DNA of 6,789 nucleotides, taken from positions 1 through 6,789 of the forward strand of contig JAUVAM010000210.1 in assembly GCA_030591745.1 (NCBI GenBank). Reading direction: 5' to 3'. Of this stretch, positions 1 to 6,221 are shown piece by piece. Made by a program: the position numbers and the translations under genes. This DNA comes from Deltaproteobacteria bacterium (lineage in GTDB: Bacteria > Myxococcota > B64-G9). The notes under the pieces are model-generated. The model ran no database searches. It was given only the letters and a program-made list of their open reading frames with translations, and had not been told where the DNA came from. Position 1 is the stretch's first letter. Each line of letters opens with the position of its first letter.

Positions 1-509
1 AACAGTTATCCGAAGCTCTGGTGAATGCCGGCTCTTTCAGCTTGGAGCTTTGGTGTGGCAGCCAAGAGGGAGATCAGACGAGTCCGGCCCGCATCGTGAC
101 CTTGTCTTCCGGGGTGAACCGGCGTTCCATGACCATGGCCCAAGAGGGCGAAGACCTGCTCGTTTGGTTGCGGACCACGGTGACGGATGAAAACGGACAG
201 GACTTGGAGCTTCGGCATTCTGTCTTTGGAGAGGATAGACTTTCGCACCTGCTGTTGGTGTTTGACGGTGCTTCTGGTGAAGAGATTCTGTATCTCGATG
301 GCGCGTCCGTGGCGTCGGCTTCCCACACCGACGGCCAGGGGGCCGCGGCTGGGTTGGATTGGGATGTGGAGCAGGAGATTTTTGCCATGGGGGACGAGTT
401 CGGTGTTCCCCGACCCTGGCATGGATTTGTGGAACAGCTTCGGATTTGGGATCGCGCTTTGGATTCAGACCAGGTCAGTGCTGCATTCTCTCAGGCTCTG
501 ATCGAGTAG
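1..509 (+). CDS. LamG / concanavalin A-like lectin domain protein (C-terminal part, 5' end outside window)
   Basis: The reading frame is open from the left edge (first full codon at base 3) to a TAG at 507-509, so this is the C-terminal part of a longer protein. A GTG at 21 lies inside the domain and is not a credible start. The visible ~168 residues read as one LamG-type beta-sandwich. It opens with a strand of the form SFSLELW, continues through PARIVTLSS and LLVWLRT segments, has a central LLLVFDG and LYLDG pair, and closes with the typical VEQLRIWDRALDSDQV segment before a short tail. Such domains bind carbohydrate or other extracellular ligands, or serve as structural modules in secreted and membrane proteins. 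No catalytic residues are visible. Related bacterial LamG proteins are often fused to N-terminal membrane or enzymatic domains (for example VanZ-like), but that part is not in view. It converges on the next gene with only 3 nt between stop codons. The fold is fairly sure; the function is unknown. Confidence 0.8.
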   Translation, partial: QLSEALVNAGSFSLELWCGSQEGDQTSPARIVTLSSGVNRRSMTMAQEGEDLLVWLRTTVTDENGQDLELRHSVFGEDRLSHLLLVFDGASGEEILYLDGASVASASHTDGQGAAAGLDWDVEQEIFAMGDEFGVPRPWHGFVEQLRIWDRALDSDQVSAAFSQALIE

Positions 510-512
510 AGC

Positions 513-1055
513 CTACTTGACGATACGCGAGACCTGCTTGAAAACCTCACCCTCGGCTTGACCCAACAATTCGAACAGGGCCATCTCCACCGAACTGATC
601 TGCACCCCGGCAGCCGCCATGCGTCTCAAGCCCACCTCTTTGTTGGCGGGGTTTCGGGAACCCGCGGCATCTGAAAGAACGTGGACTTCCATGCCTTCGT
701 TACGCAAATCCAAGGCGGTCTGGGTCACGCAGACGTGGGTCTCGATGCCCACCAGCAACCACTGATCTTTGCCCGTGGCCTGCATGGCGGCTCGGATGTC
801 ATCATGGGCCCAGCAGCTGAAGGTTTTCTTGTCGATGGGCGAAAGCTTCGGTGCGAGCAGGGCTTTGAGGGCAGGAATGGTCGGACCCATGCCTTTGGCG
901 TATTGCTCGGCCCAGACCACGGGCATGCCGAAGGCCTGGGCGCCTTGAACCGCCCTAACCAGGTTGTCTTCCAACGCGTCTTTTTCATGCATGAGCCGAA
1001 AGAGTTTTTCTTGCACGTCGATGACCAGCATGGCTGTGCGTTTGGCATCCAGCAT
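513..1055 (-). CDS. Isochorismatase family cysteine hydrolase (ISOC1/2-like)
   Basis: This 180-residue protein is the usual length for a single-domain isochorismatase-like hydrolase. The expected catalytic triad is visible: Asp13 in LVIDVQ, Lys77 in the DKKTFSCW segment, and the nucleophile Cys109 in LVGIETHVCV, which also carries the stretch that normally holds the cis-peptide bond. The segment WAEQYAKGMGPTIPAL and the C-terminal SVEMALFELLG resemble the ISOC1/ISOC2-type branch more than nicotinamidase or EntB. Members cleave small amide or ether substrates in the cytoplasm. The substrate cannot be read from sequence, and no partner gene points to nicotinate or siderophore metabolism. The ATG at 1053-1055 is supported by a perfect AAGGAGG 5 nt upstream. 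The gene lies downstream of the thiolase-fold operon on the same strand but behind an intrinsic terminator, so it is either read through or has its own promoter; I see no convincing one. Family call is strong; specific role unknown. Confidence 0.93.
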   Translation of the reverse strand: MLDAKRTAMLVIDVQEKLFRLMHEKDALEDNLVRAVQGAQAFGMPVVWAEQYAKGMGPTIPALKALLAPKLSPIDKKTFSCWAHDDIRAAMQATGKDQWLLVGIETHVCVTQTALDLRNEGMEVHVLSDAAGSRNPANKEVGLRRMAAAGVQISSVEMALFELLGQAEGEVFKQVSRIVK

Positions 1056-1060
1056 GGGTG

Positions 1061-1067
1061 CCTCCTT
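1061..1067 (-). promoter_or_regulatory. Ribosome binding site of the isochorismatase-family gene
   Basis: On the minus strand this reads AAGGAGG, a full Shine-Dalgarno match, 5 nt before the ATG at 1055. It fixes the start codon. It lies only 11 nt beyond the U-tract of the upstream terminator, so a transcript reaching it must either read through the terminator or start within or beside it. Confidence 0.85.
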
Positions 1068-1078
1068 GGTGGCGGAGC

Positions 1079-1109
1079 AAAAAAAGCGGGCGGCCCGAAG
1101 GCCACCCGC
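1079..1109 (-). terminator. Rho-independent terminator of the thiolase-fold/DUF35 operon
   Basis: On the minus strand, arm GCGGGTGGCC (1100-1109) pairs with GGCCGCCCGC (1086-1095) over 10 bp, with one G-U pair, around a TTCG tetraloop closed by C-G, the very stable cUUCGg type. Seven T residues follow (1079-1085). The hairpin starts 31 nt after the stop codon of the 737-residue gene and is placed to end that operon. The T-tract runs nearly into the Shine-Dalgarno sequence of the isochorismatase gene, so it could also set how much transcript reaches that gene. Confidence 0.9.
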
Positions 1110-1140
1110 TTATGGGTACTTATTGCAGCATGTGCCTGGC

Positions 1141-3354
1141 CTAATTTGAATAGGGCTTGAACCAGATATGCTCTGGGCCGGTTTTATCCGACTTCACCAG
1201 TTGGACCCTCATGCCTTCGGTTATGCTGTCTGGGTCCTTGGTTTCGATCCTGCCAATCAGCGAGCCCACGGTATCCGGGTAGGCCACTTGAACCACAACC
1301 TGAGGCTCTGCCAGGGGATGGCCGGCGCGATCTTCGTAGACCGTGGTGGCGCTGAAGACCATGCCGTCTTTGGGGTCGATGGTTTTTGCTTGTTTGTCGG
1401 GATCGAGGTTGACCATGCAAGACTCGCAAAATGCCGTTGTGGGCAGGTAAGTCTCTTCACATTGAGGACAGTACGTTCCCGAGAGCTTGCCTTTGGCCAG
1501 ATCTTCGTAGAATCGAATGCCCGCGATGCCGGCGGTGTACAAATATTGCGTCGGGATCTTGCCCGGGAATGATTTGGCCGTCACGGCGTTGAGCTCGACG
1601 GGCTTGACCCGCACCGGGATCTGGTCGGCTTTTTCGCCGTCTTTCATCGGGCGGAAGTACTTGAGATCAAGTACGTTGCCGACGCGCTCCGCCTCAGGCT
1701 TCCAGACCGCTTTGACCCGCATGCCGATTTTGACGTCTTTCGGGTCGACTTCCTCGAGCATGTGGATCAGGCCCATGTGCTCGCTGGCTCCGTCCATGGA
1801 GACCACGGCGAAAATGTTGACCTGGCCCTTGGGCAGCAGAGAAGAATCCCAGGCGACGTTCGACAAGGTATAGGTCTCCACCGTGCCCGTGTCCGGCAGG
1901 TCATAATAATCATGGACCTCGCGGAGGTTGCAGTTTTCGCAGAAAGCGCGGGCGGGAATCATCATCCGGCCACAAGTTCCGCAATGACTGGCGCGGATTT
2001 TCCCGTGTTTGAATCCATCGAGGTAGGTGGTCAGTGCGGAACCGTTGTCCCAGGCGTATTGAAGGTCTGGTTTGTAATCGATGTGAGCCACATCCCGGGC
2101 GTCTTTCAGGGGCGTGCCGGCCAGATCTTCTTGTTTCATTTCATTCCAGCGACTGCTTCGAGTGGGGATGCCACCGTCGCCGCTCATCACGACGACCGTA
2201 CCCACTTGCATCAGATCGCCCCAGGCCTGGGCAATACCCCGGTGGGCGTTCTTCGATACCTGACGGGCACCGGCCTGGCCGGAGAGTTGGAAGTACAGCT
2301 CGGCGATCTTCATCAGACCCGTGGCGGCGATGGGATTGCCCACTCCCAGGGCACCACCGGAGGGGCACATGGGGTGGGAGCCATCGCGTTCGAAGGCACC
2401 TGAGAACAACATTTCCTTGGCTTTGCGACCCGTACGGTCCAACAGCAAGGCGTTCATGTGATGCAGCGCCTTGTAGTCGAAGGGATCGTATGGTTCCCAA
2501 ATGTCGATCTCGTCTTCCGGCTTGGTGATGCCGGCCATGCGGTATGCATCCTGGGCCGCCATGGCGACGTAATTGGGATAAGCGAGATCTCGGGTACACC
2601 AGTAGGCGGTGTCAAGCCGGAAGCCCACGCCATCAATGAATACCGGGTTCTTGCAGTGATTGCGTGCCTCATGCTCATTGGAGAGCACAATGGCGCATGC
2701 CGCGTCGGAAGTCGGGCTGATGTCCATCCGCTTGACCGGCCAGGAAAGCAGCTGGGAATCCATGACGTCCTTGACGGTGATCTCTTTGGCGATCTGGGCA
2801 GCCGGGTGTGCCATGGCGTTTTTCTTGCAGAGCACGGAAACTCGGGCGATATCTTCTTCGCTGTAGCCGTAGGTGTGCATGAAGCGACACATCTCAATGG
2901 CGAAGATGTGGATGAGCGTCAGCTCAAGCGGTTGCTCGGTGGTGTGGTCGAAAATGGTCAGGAAGGCGCCCGCGGGATGCGGATTGCAAGGCGACATCTT
3001 TTCTTCGGTCACAACCAGGCAATTTTTGAATTTCCCGGAGGCGACATGCATCCAGCCGTGAATGGGGCTCATCACCCCGGTGCCGCCGCCGACGTAGTGC
3101 CTGAGGTATGGCTTGCCCGATCCGCCGGCACCGGCGATTAGATGTTCGCCGTTCATGTGGATGCCGTCGAATGCGTCCGGCGCCGTGCCCAGACAAACAC
3201 TGTCGATGTCGTCGATTGTCAAACCCGCGTCTTCGAGGGCCATTTCCACGGCCTGGGCCGTGAGTTCTCCTGGCGTTTCCTTGGAGCGCCGGACAAAGCG
3301 GGTCATGCCCGCGCCGATGACTGCGACTCGGTTGCCCATGTTTTTGCTTGTCAT
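1141..3354 (-). CDS. Thiolase-fold protein fused to two tandem DUF35 (zinc ribbon + OB-fold) modules
   Basis: This 737-residue protein has three parts. Residues ~8-395 form an SCP2/thiolase-type fold (VAVIGAGMTRF near the start, HVASGKFKNCLVV, then SGGALGVGNP). Residues ~425-570 and ~598-735 are two DUF35 modules, each a helix, a four-cysteine rubredoxin-like zinc ribbon (Cys458/461/472/475 and Cys629/632/643/646) and an OB-fold. DUF35 proteins partner thiolase-fold enzymes and help bind acyl-CoA, as in the archaeal thiolase/HMG-CoA synthase complex, BbsA of BbsAB, and the ChsH2 domain with the aldolase Ltp2. By hand alignment the thiolase nucleophile Cys is Gly90 (HYVGGGTG), the HDCF histidine is Tyr289 (EPYDPF) and the GHP histidine is Asn340 (GNP), so classical Cys-dependent thiolysis is unlikely. 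A retro-aldolase-like or other CoA-ester C-C reaction is possible but inferred. The start overlaps the upstream stop as ATGA, with GGGAG 6 nt upstream, so translation is probably coupled. The fold call is firm; reaction and substrate are unknown. Confidence 0.9.
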   Translation of the reverse strand: MTSKNMGNRVAVIGAGMTRFVRRSKETPGELTAQAVEMALEDAGLTIDDIDSVCLGTAPDAFDGIHMNGEHLIAGAGGSGKPYLRHYVGGGTGVMSPIHGWMHVASGKFKNCLVVTEEKMSPCNPHPAGAFLTIFDHTTEQPLELTLIHIFAIEMCRFMHTYGYSEEDIARVSVLCKKNAMAHPAAQIAKEITVKDVMDSQLLSWPVKRMDISPTSDAACAIVLSNEHEARNHCKNPVFIDGVGFRLDTAYWCTRDLAYPNYVAMAAQDAYRMAGITKPEDEIDIWEPYDPFDYKALHHMNALLLDRTGRKAKEMLFSGAFERDGSHPMCPSGGALGVGNPIAATGLMKIAELYFQLSGQAGARQVSKNAHRGIAQAWGDLMQVGTVVVMSGDGGIPTRSSRWNEMKQEDLAGTPLKDARDVAHIDYKPDLQYAWDNGSALTTYLDGFKHGKIRASHCGTCGRMMIPARAFCENCNLREVHDYYDLPDTGTVETYTLSNVAWDSSLLPKGQVNIFAVVSMDGASEHMGLIHMLEEVDPKDVKIGMRVKAVWKPEAERVGNVLDLKYFRPMKDGEKADQIPVRVKPVELNAVTAKSFPGKIPTQYLYTAGIAGIRFYEDLAKGKLSGTYCPQCEETYLPTTAFCESCMVNLDPDKQAKTIDPKDGMVFSATTVYEDRAGHPLAEPQVVVQVAYPDTVGSLIGRIETKDPDSITEGMRVQLVKSDKTGPEHIWFKPYSN

Positions 3355-4460
3355 GACTTACTCCCATCAGCGTCCAATACCACGACGGCACAAGAATCCG
3401 TCGGGAGGCCCCGCCAACCCTGGACCGCTATTTTTTTGGCTCCTGGTATTTGGTGTCCTCCGGCTTCGCCACGCAGTTGCTGCACGGCGTCGTACAAGCG
3501 AGCCCCGCCGTTTGCTTCAAGCAAATCACCCATGCCCATGGAGCCGCCGTCGGGGTTGACCTTCTCTAAGGTGTCGGTGTGGTACTGCATCGCCTCGAGG
3601 TGCATCAGTTGGCGATGGGCGTAGAGATCAGAAACATAGATTGCGTCGAGATCGTCCGCGGGAGAGACCACGCCGGCCTCTTGGTAGGCCATGGTGGCGG
3701 CCTTGGCCGTTCCTTCGGAAATAGAGTGATCGCGTCGCTCGATGATGGAGTTTCCGGAACACCATCCGGTGCCCGAGACCCAAACCGGCTTGCGAGCGCT
3801 ATCGCGTGCGACTTCCTCCACGCCGATGACGATGGCGATGGCGGCATCCGAGGGTTTGGCGAGCATGGGCTCCGTGAGCGGGCTGGCCACGGTTCGAGCG
3901 GCCAAGACATCGGCCGCGCTGGTGACCGAGCCGTAAGGGGCGAGCGGGTTGCCGATGGCCCTCTTTTTGTTGAAGGCGACGAGTTCGGCGACATCCTGTT
4001 CACACAGGTCGGTCTCACGAAGGAACTGCTGCATCTCGAGTCCGGCCAGATAATGGGGGCTGACACCGAGGCGGTTCCAGGTGGGGTCGAAGGCAAAATG
4101 AAGCAGCTCGTCCTTGTTCATGATGTTGCTGGCTTTGCAGTAAGCCTGAACGACCAACATTTTGAACTGGCCGGTGCGCAATTGCATCACGGCGGAGGAG
4201 AAGCCATGGAGGAAATCCCCGGGAATCGTGTAAATCGACTTGCGTTGGACGCCAAGCTGATCCGGGACGTATTCGTCCGCGATGGAATAACCCGAGACGA
4301 AGTCCTCCTCGCAGGAGACGGCACCGTCGAGTTGCCAGGCCTCGATTCCTGCATCCGCATAGGCCATTGCCGCGGAACGGGAAATCAGCTCGCGATAGGA
4401 GAGACCTCCCGACACGGGAAAGGCTCCGCTGAAACCGACACCCATGATTGCGATTCTCAT
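3351..4460 (-). CDS. Thiolase-fold (SCP2-like) subunit lacking catalytic residues
   Basis: This 369-residue protein begins with the usual thiolase-type strand (MRIAIMGVGFSG) and helix (SYRELISRSAAMAYADAGI). It keeps the general order of the fold: LRTGQFKMLVV near residue 100, SDAAIAIVIG at ~204-213, DLDAIYVSDLY at ~270-280, and NPDGGSMGMGD followed by LYDAVQQLRGEAG at ~302-334. In active thiolases the nucleophilic Cys lies just before the HGFSSAV region (residues ~80-90); here no Cys occurs between Cys50 and Cys108. The HDCF-type motif is SDLY (277-280) and the GHP motif is GDL (311-313), so both conserved histidines are also missing. It is therefore likely a non-thiolase enzyme or the structural partner of the downstream thiolase-DUF35 protein, to which it is coupled by a 4-nt ATGA overlap. 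A strong SD supports the ATG at 4458-4460. It is the first gene of the operon after a 145-bp gap. The fold is confident; function is open. Confidence 0.88.
   Translation of the reverse strand: MRIAIMGVGFSGAFPVSGGLSYRELISRSAAMAYADAGIEAWQLDGAVSCEEDFVSGYSIADEYVPDQLGVQRKSIYTIPGDFLHGFSSAVMQLRTGQFKMLVVQAYCKASNIMNKDELLHFAFDPTWNRLGVSPHYLAGLEMQQFLRETDLCEQDVAELVAFNKKRAIGNPLAPYGSVTSAADVLAARTVASPLTEPMLAKPSDAAIAIVIGVEEVARDSARKPVWVSGTGWCSGNSIIERRDHSISEGTAKAATMAYQEAGVVSPADDLDAIYVSDLYAHRQLMHLEAMQYHTDTLEKVNPDGGSMGMGDLLEANGGARLYDAVQQLRGEAGGHQIPGAKKIAVQGWRGLPTDSCAVVVLDADGSKS
3361..3365 (-). promoter_or_regulatory. Ribosome binding site of the thiolase-DUF35 gene, inside the upstream gene
   Basis: On the minus strand this reads GGGAG, 6 nt before the ATG at 3354 and within the last codons of the upstream thiolase-fold gene. 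It favours the ATG in the ATGA overlap over the in-frame ATG five codons later, which has no purine-rich SD before it. The arrangement suggests translational coupling and near-equal amounts of the two subunits. Confidence 0.65.
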
Positions 4461-4463
4461 TTT

Positions 4464-4471
4464 ACCTCCTT
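4464..4471 (-). promoter_or_regulatory. Strong ribosome binding site of the thiolase-fold operon
   Basis: On the minus strand this reads AAGGAGGT, an 8-nt Shine-Dalgarno match ending 3 nt before the ATG at 4460. It fixes the start of the first gene in the operon and suggests efficient translation. Confidence 0.85.
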
Positions 4472-4503
4472 TTTTGGTGCTTCCAGGTAAGCGATTTCGA
4501 AAT

Positions 4504-4523
4504 TGTGAAGATACAATATCACA
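4504..4523. repeat. Inverted repeat TGTGA-N10-TCACA, possible operator
   Basis: Two perfect 5-nt arms, TGTGA (4504-4508) and TCACA (4519-4523), are separated by 10 nt. They overlap the possible -10 element of the thiolase-fold operon, a typical place for a repressor. The arms resemble CRP half-sites, but the CRP spacer is 6 nt, so a CRP site is unlikely. No regulator gene lies nearby. A chance repeat cannot be excluded. Confidence 0.35.
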
Positions 4524-4540
4524 TCAGATTGACTCCGCAA
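4513..4540 (-). promoter_or_regulatory. Possible sigma70-type promoter of the thiolase-fold operon
   Basis: In the gap between the membrane-protein gene and the operon, the minus strand has TTGCGG (4535-4540) as a -35-like element, a 16-nt spacer, and TATTGT (4513-4518) as a -10-like element, about 50 nt before the start codon. Both are only partial matches (4 of 6 each). The gap is AT-richer than its surroundings, which fits a promoter. Apart from this, the repeat and the SD, the 145-bp gap shows nothing else. Confidence 0.3.
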
Positions 4541-4605
4541 GAATGACTTTGAAAATACTTACGATGGCAGAATGCCGAGTTGTCGAGGGGTTTTGAACTT
4601 AGACT

Positions 4606-5883
4606 TCACTTGAAGTATATGGGAAACTCCCAGTCTTTATCCATACTTACCCAGAGAATGAAGTCCCAGGGCTTGTCCATCAGGCTTCGGAACTCCAGAA
4701 GGCGGCTGATGGCCACCTGCAAGCGAATCTCGACTTTTTGGCGTCTTGCTTGACCGGCCGCCACTTGGATCTGACCCATGTTCGCCGTGGCGAAATAGCG
4801 GTGGTCGTTTTGGATCTCTAGGCGACTGTCTTCGATCCTTACGTCCACCTCGGTGGGGTTGGTGATTTCCACGTCGAAGGACAGCCCTAAGCTGAGGTCG
4901 GAAAAGGACGGCAGTTCGTAGTCTAAGCTGGACCAATCCACCCGGTATTGGCATTTGAGGATTTGGCTTTTGGCGTGGGCTGAATCCGCCAAGCGGGCGA
5001 AGACCACCGAGGAGACGATCATGATGGCGATCATGCCGCCTACGCCCAGCACTCTGGAGATTGCGTGTGTCGGGCGCAGGGCCTTGGCGGTGGGCAGCAA
5101 CCTGGCCGCCAACCAGGTGCCGGCCGAGGCCGCCATGGGCACGGTCAGGACGTGGATGCCTAAGAGAACGGCGGCCACCGTGGACCAGTCTTGTCCTTCC
5201 ATCAGGTGGGTTGCGATGAGGGCCGGCGCCAAGAACCAGCCGGCGAATCCAAAAGCGGCCAGGGGCCTGGCAAAGAATGTTCGCACCATACGCCCATAGC
5301 CGATGCGATGACGGAGCAGCAAAGGGCACATGAAGGTGATGTTAAAGAAGATGAAGAGGGTCAGGTAACTCAAGCCCAGGGCAAGCCAGCGCAACCACTC
5401 CTGGGGCGGATAGCCGATCCAGAAGATCAGATTGTAGGCCACGAGATACAGGACGGCGAACTTGCTTTCTTCGATGGCCTGCCGCCACAAGGGCCAAGGT
5501 GCGTGGGCCTCATCGACCAGCTTGTTTTGGTGTTCGATGCGTCGCGACAGAATTTCCTTGAGGGCGAAGCAAAAGAGGCTGATGGTCGCCATGCCGCCGT
5601 TGATGATGAAGTTGGCCACCACCTTCGGGCCCAGTCTGCCCAAAAGCTTGTCCAAGAGCATGCGGCCGGCCATGCGCCAGTGGTCCGGAAAAACGTATTC
5701 CAAAAAGCCCTGCTTGAGCTCGGGCCCTATGCTGACAGCCAGCAGGGCAAAGAGACCCACCACCGAGCCGGCCAGCAGCAGGTAGAGAAAGAACAAGAAC
5801 CAGGCGCGGGCGTCCAGCAGGCGCCAGAAGGCGAAAAACGATCGAGGGCCATGGAGGGGCCCTGAGAAGAAGTGTTTGAGCAC
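4606..5883 (-). CDS. Polytopic inner-membrane protein with C-terminal LEA2-like domain
   Basis: This is a 425-residue protein. After a short basic N-terminus, about seven hydrophobic segments are visible near residues 28-52, 88-108, 140-158, 165-190, 206-226, 235-262 and 278-297. The last segment leads into a soluble domain (~310-425) with alternating beta-strand character. The FDVEITNPTEVDVRIEDSRL segment matches the hallmark of LEA2/WHy-type (Ig-like) domains, in which a strand is followed by N-P-(T/N) and a conserved strand pair. That domain is likely outside the cytoplasm, but the topology is inferred. I do not recognise the membrane part as a named family. The start is GTG at 5881-5883; no clear SD precedes it, and the frame is closed upstream by a stop at 5911-5913 with no ATG, GTG or TTG between. 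It lies 32 nt after the small cold-shock-like gene on the same strand, so co-transcription is likely. No strong terminator follows it. Function unknown. Confidence 0.75.
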   Translation of the reverse strand: MLKHFFSGPLHGPRSFFAFWRLLDARAWFLFFLYLLLAGSVVGLFALLAVSIGPELKQGFLEYVFPDHWRMAGRMLLDKLLGRLGPKVVANFIINGGMATISLFCFALKEILSRRIEHQNKLVDEAHAPWPLWRQAIEESKFAVLYLVAYNLIFWIGYPPQEWLRWLALGLSYLTLFIFFNITFMCPLLLRHRIGYGRMVRTFFARPLAAFGFAGWFLAPALIATHLMEGQDWSTVAAVLLGIHVLTVPMAASAGTWLAARLLPTAKALRPTHAISRVLGVGGMIAIMIVSSVVFARLADSAHAKSQILKCQYRVDWSSLDYELPSFSDLSLGLSFDVEITNPTEVDVRIEDSRLEIQNDHRYFATANMGQIQVAAGQARRQKVEIRLQVAISRLLEFRSLMDKPWDFILWVSMDKDWEFPIYFK

Positions 5884-5915
5884 GAAGATGGTTTTAGCGG
5901 GATCGAAGCCTCAGG

Positions 5916-6128
5916 TCAATTGGCCTCGGACTCCACCGGCTCAAGCAGCGTGGCCTTGGGGCGGCCACCATAGCCTTCGGTCAGGCTGATCACTCTGACC
6001 CGCAGCCCCACCTCGGGGCGCAGGTAGCCACAGGCGGTCAAAGTAAATCGGATCTCAAGTCCATCGTCTGTTTGGATGAGCCCCAGGCCGTCGGCGGCGT
6101 CATAAGATGTGATGGTTCCAATCTTCAT
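5916..6128 (-). CDS. Small cold-shock-like OB-fold protein (divergent)
   Basis: This 70-residue protein starts at the ATG 6126-6128. A TTG eight codons upstream (6150-6152) is an alternative, but the ATG places the first strand MKIGTITSYD where cold-shock domains begin. The pattern is that of a CSD-type five-strand OB-fold: GTITSYDAADGLGLIQTDDG, then a strand containing IRF, a LRPEVGLRVRV segment, and a final KATLLEP strand. Canonical cold-shock proteins bind single-stranded RNA or DNA through aromatic residues in RNP1 (KGFGFI) and RNP2 (VFVHF). Here RNP1 reads DGLGLI and RNP2 reads EIRFTL, so most stacking aromatics are lost and normal nucleic-acid binding is doubtful. No convincing SD precedes either start. 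It is the first gene of a probable two-gene unit with the membrane protein and is divergent from the glutamine synthetase family gene. The fold call is moderate. Confidence 0.65.
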   Translation of the reverse strand: MKIGTITSYDAADGLGLIQTDDGLEIRFTLTACGYLRPEVGLRVRVISLTEGYGGRPKATLLEPVESEAN

Positions 6129-6174
6129 TCTTTTGGCAGGATATCCCAACAAGCGACCACGATCCAGTTTGGCG

Positions 6175-6202
6175 ATTGCATGAGGCTCCGGAGTCGTGGC
6201 AA
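6175..6202 (-). promoter_or_regulatory. Possible promoter of the cold-shock-like / membrane-protein unit
   Basis: The minus strand has TTGCCA (6197-6202, 5 of 6 to the -35 consensus), a 16-nt spacer and TGCAAT (6175-6180, 4 of 6 to the -10 consensus), about 45 nt before the ATG at 6128. The spacer contains the 8-bp palindrome CTCCGGAG (6186-6193). This is the best candidate in the ~100-bp divergent region; I found no convincing plus-strand promoter for the glutamine synthetase family gene there. Confidence 0.25.
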
Positions 6203-6221
6203 GCTCTCGGTCGACATCTAC

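Noticed and set aside
6..422. Minus-strand open frames opposite the LamG gene
   Set aside because: The plus strand carries a recognisable LamG domain open from the window edge; the opposite frames have no domain.
1762..3141. Two plus-strand open frames (213 and 227 codons) opposite the thiolase-DUF35 gene
   Set aside because: Both lie inside the coding region of a well-supported protein, have no domain features, and show no ribosome binding site that I could see.
3579..4490. A 303-codon plus-strand open frame opposite the first thiolase-fold gene
   Set aside because: It is fully antisense to a gene with clear family motifs and a strong SD; its translation has no recognisable domain and looks like a shadow of codon bias.
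4504..4523. CRP binding site
   Set aside because: The half-sites match TGTGA/TCACA but are separated by 10 nt instead of 6, so a standard CRP dimer would not fit; kept only as a generic inverted repeat.
4604..4617. Near-palindrome ACTTCA-N2-TGAAGT at the end of the membrane-protein gene
   Set aside because: The stem is only 6 bp, AT-rich and has no usable loop or T-tract, so it is not a credible terminator.
5191..5865. A 224-codon plus-strand frame opposite the membrane-protein gene
   Set aside because: The translation is rich in Gln, Glu and Gly without a fold pattern, while the minus strand gives coherent membrane helices and a LEA2-like domain.
6165..6215. Sigma54 (-24/-12) promoter for the glutamine synthetase family gene
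   Set aside because: TGGC occurs at 6197-6200, but no GC doublet with the right spacing and TTGC context follows.
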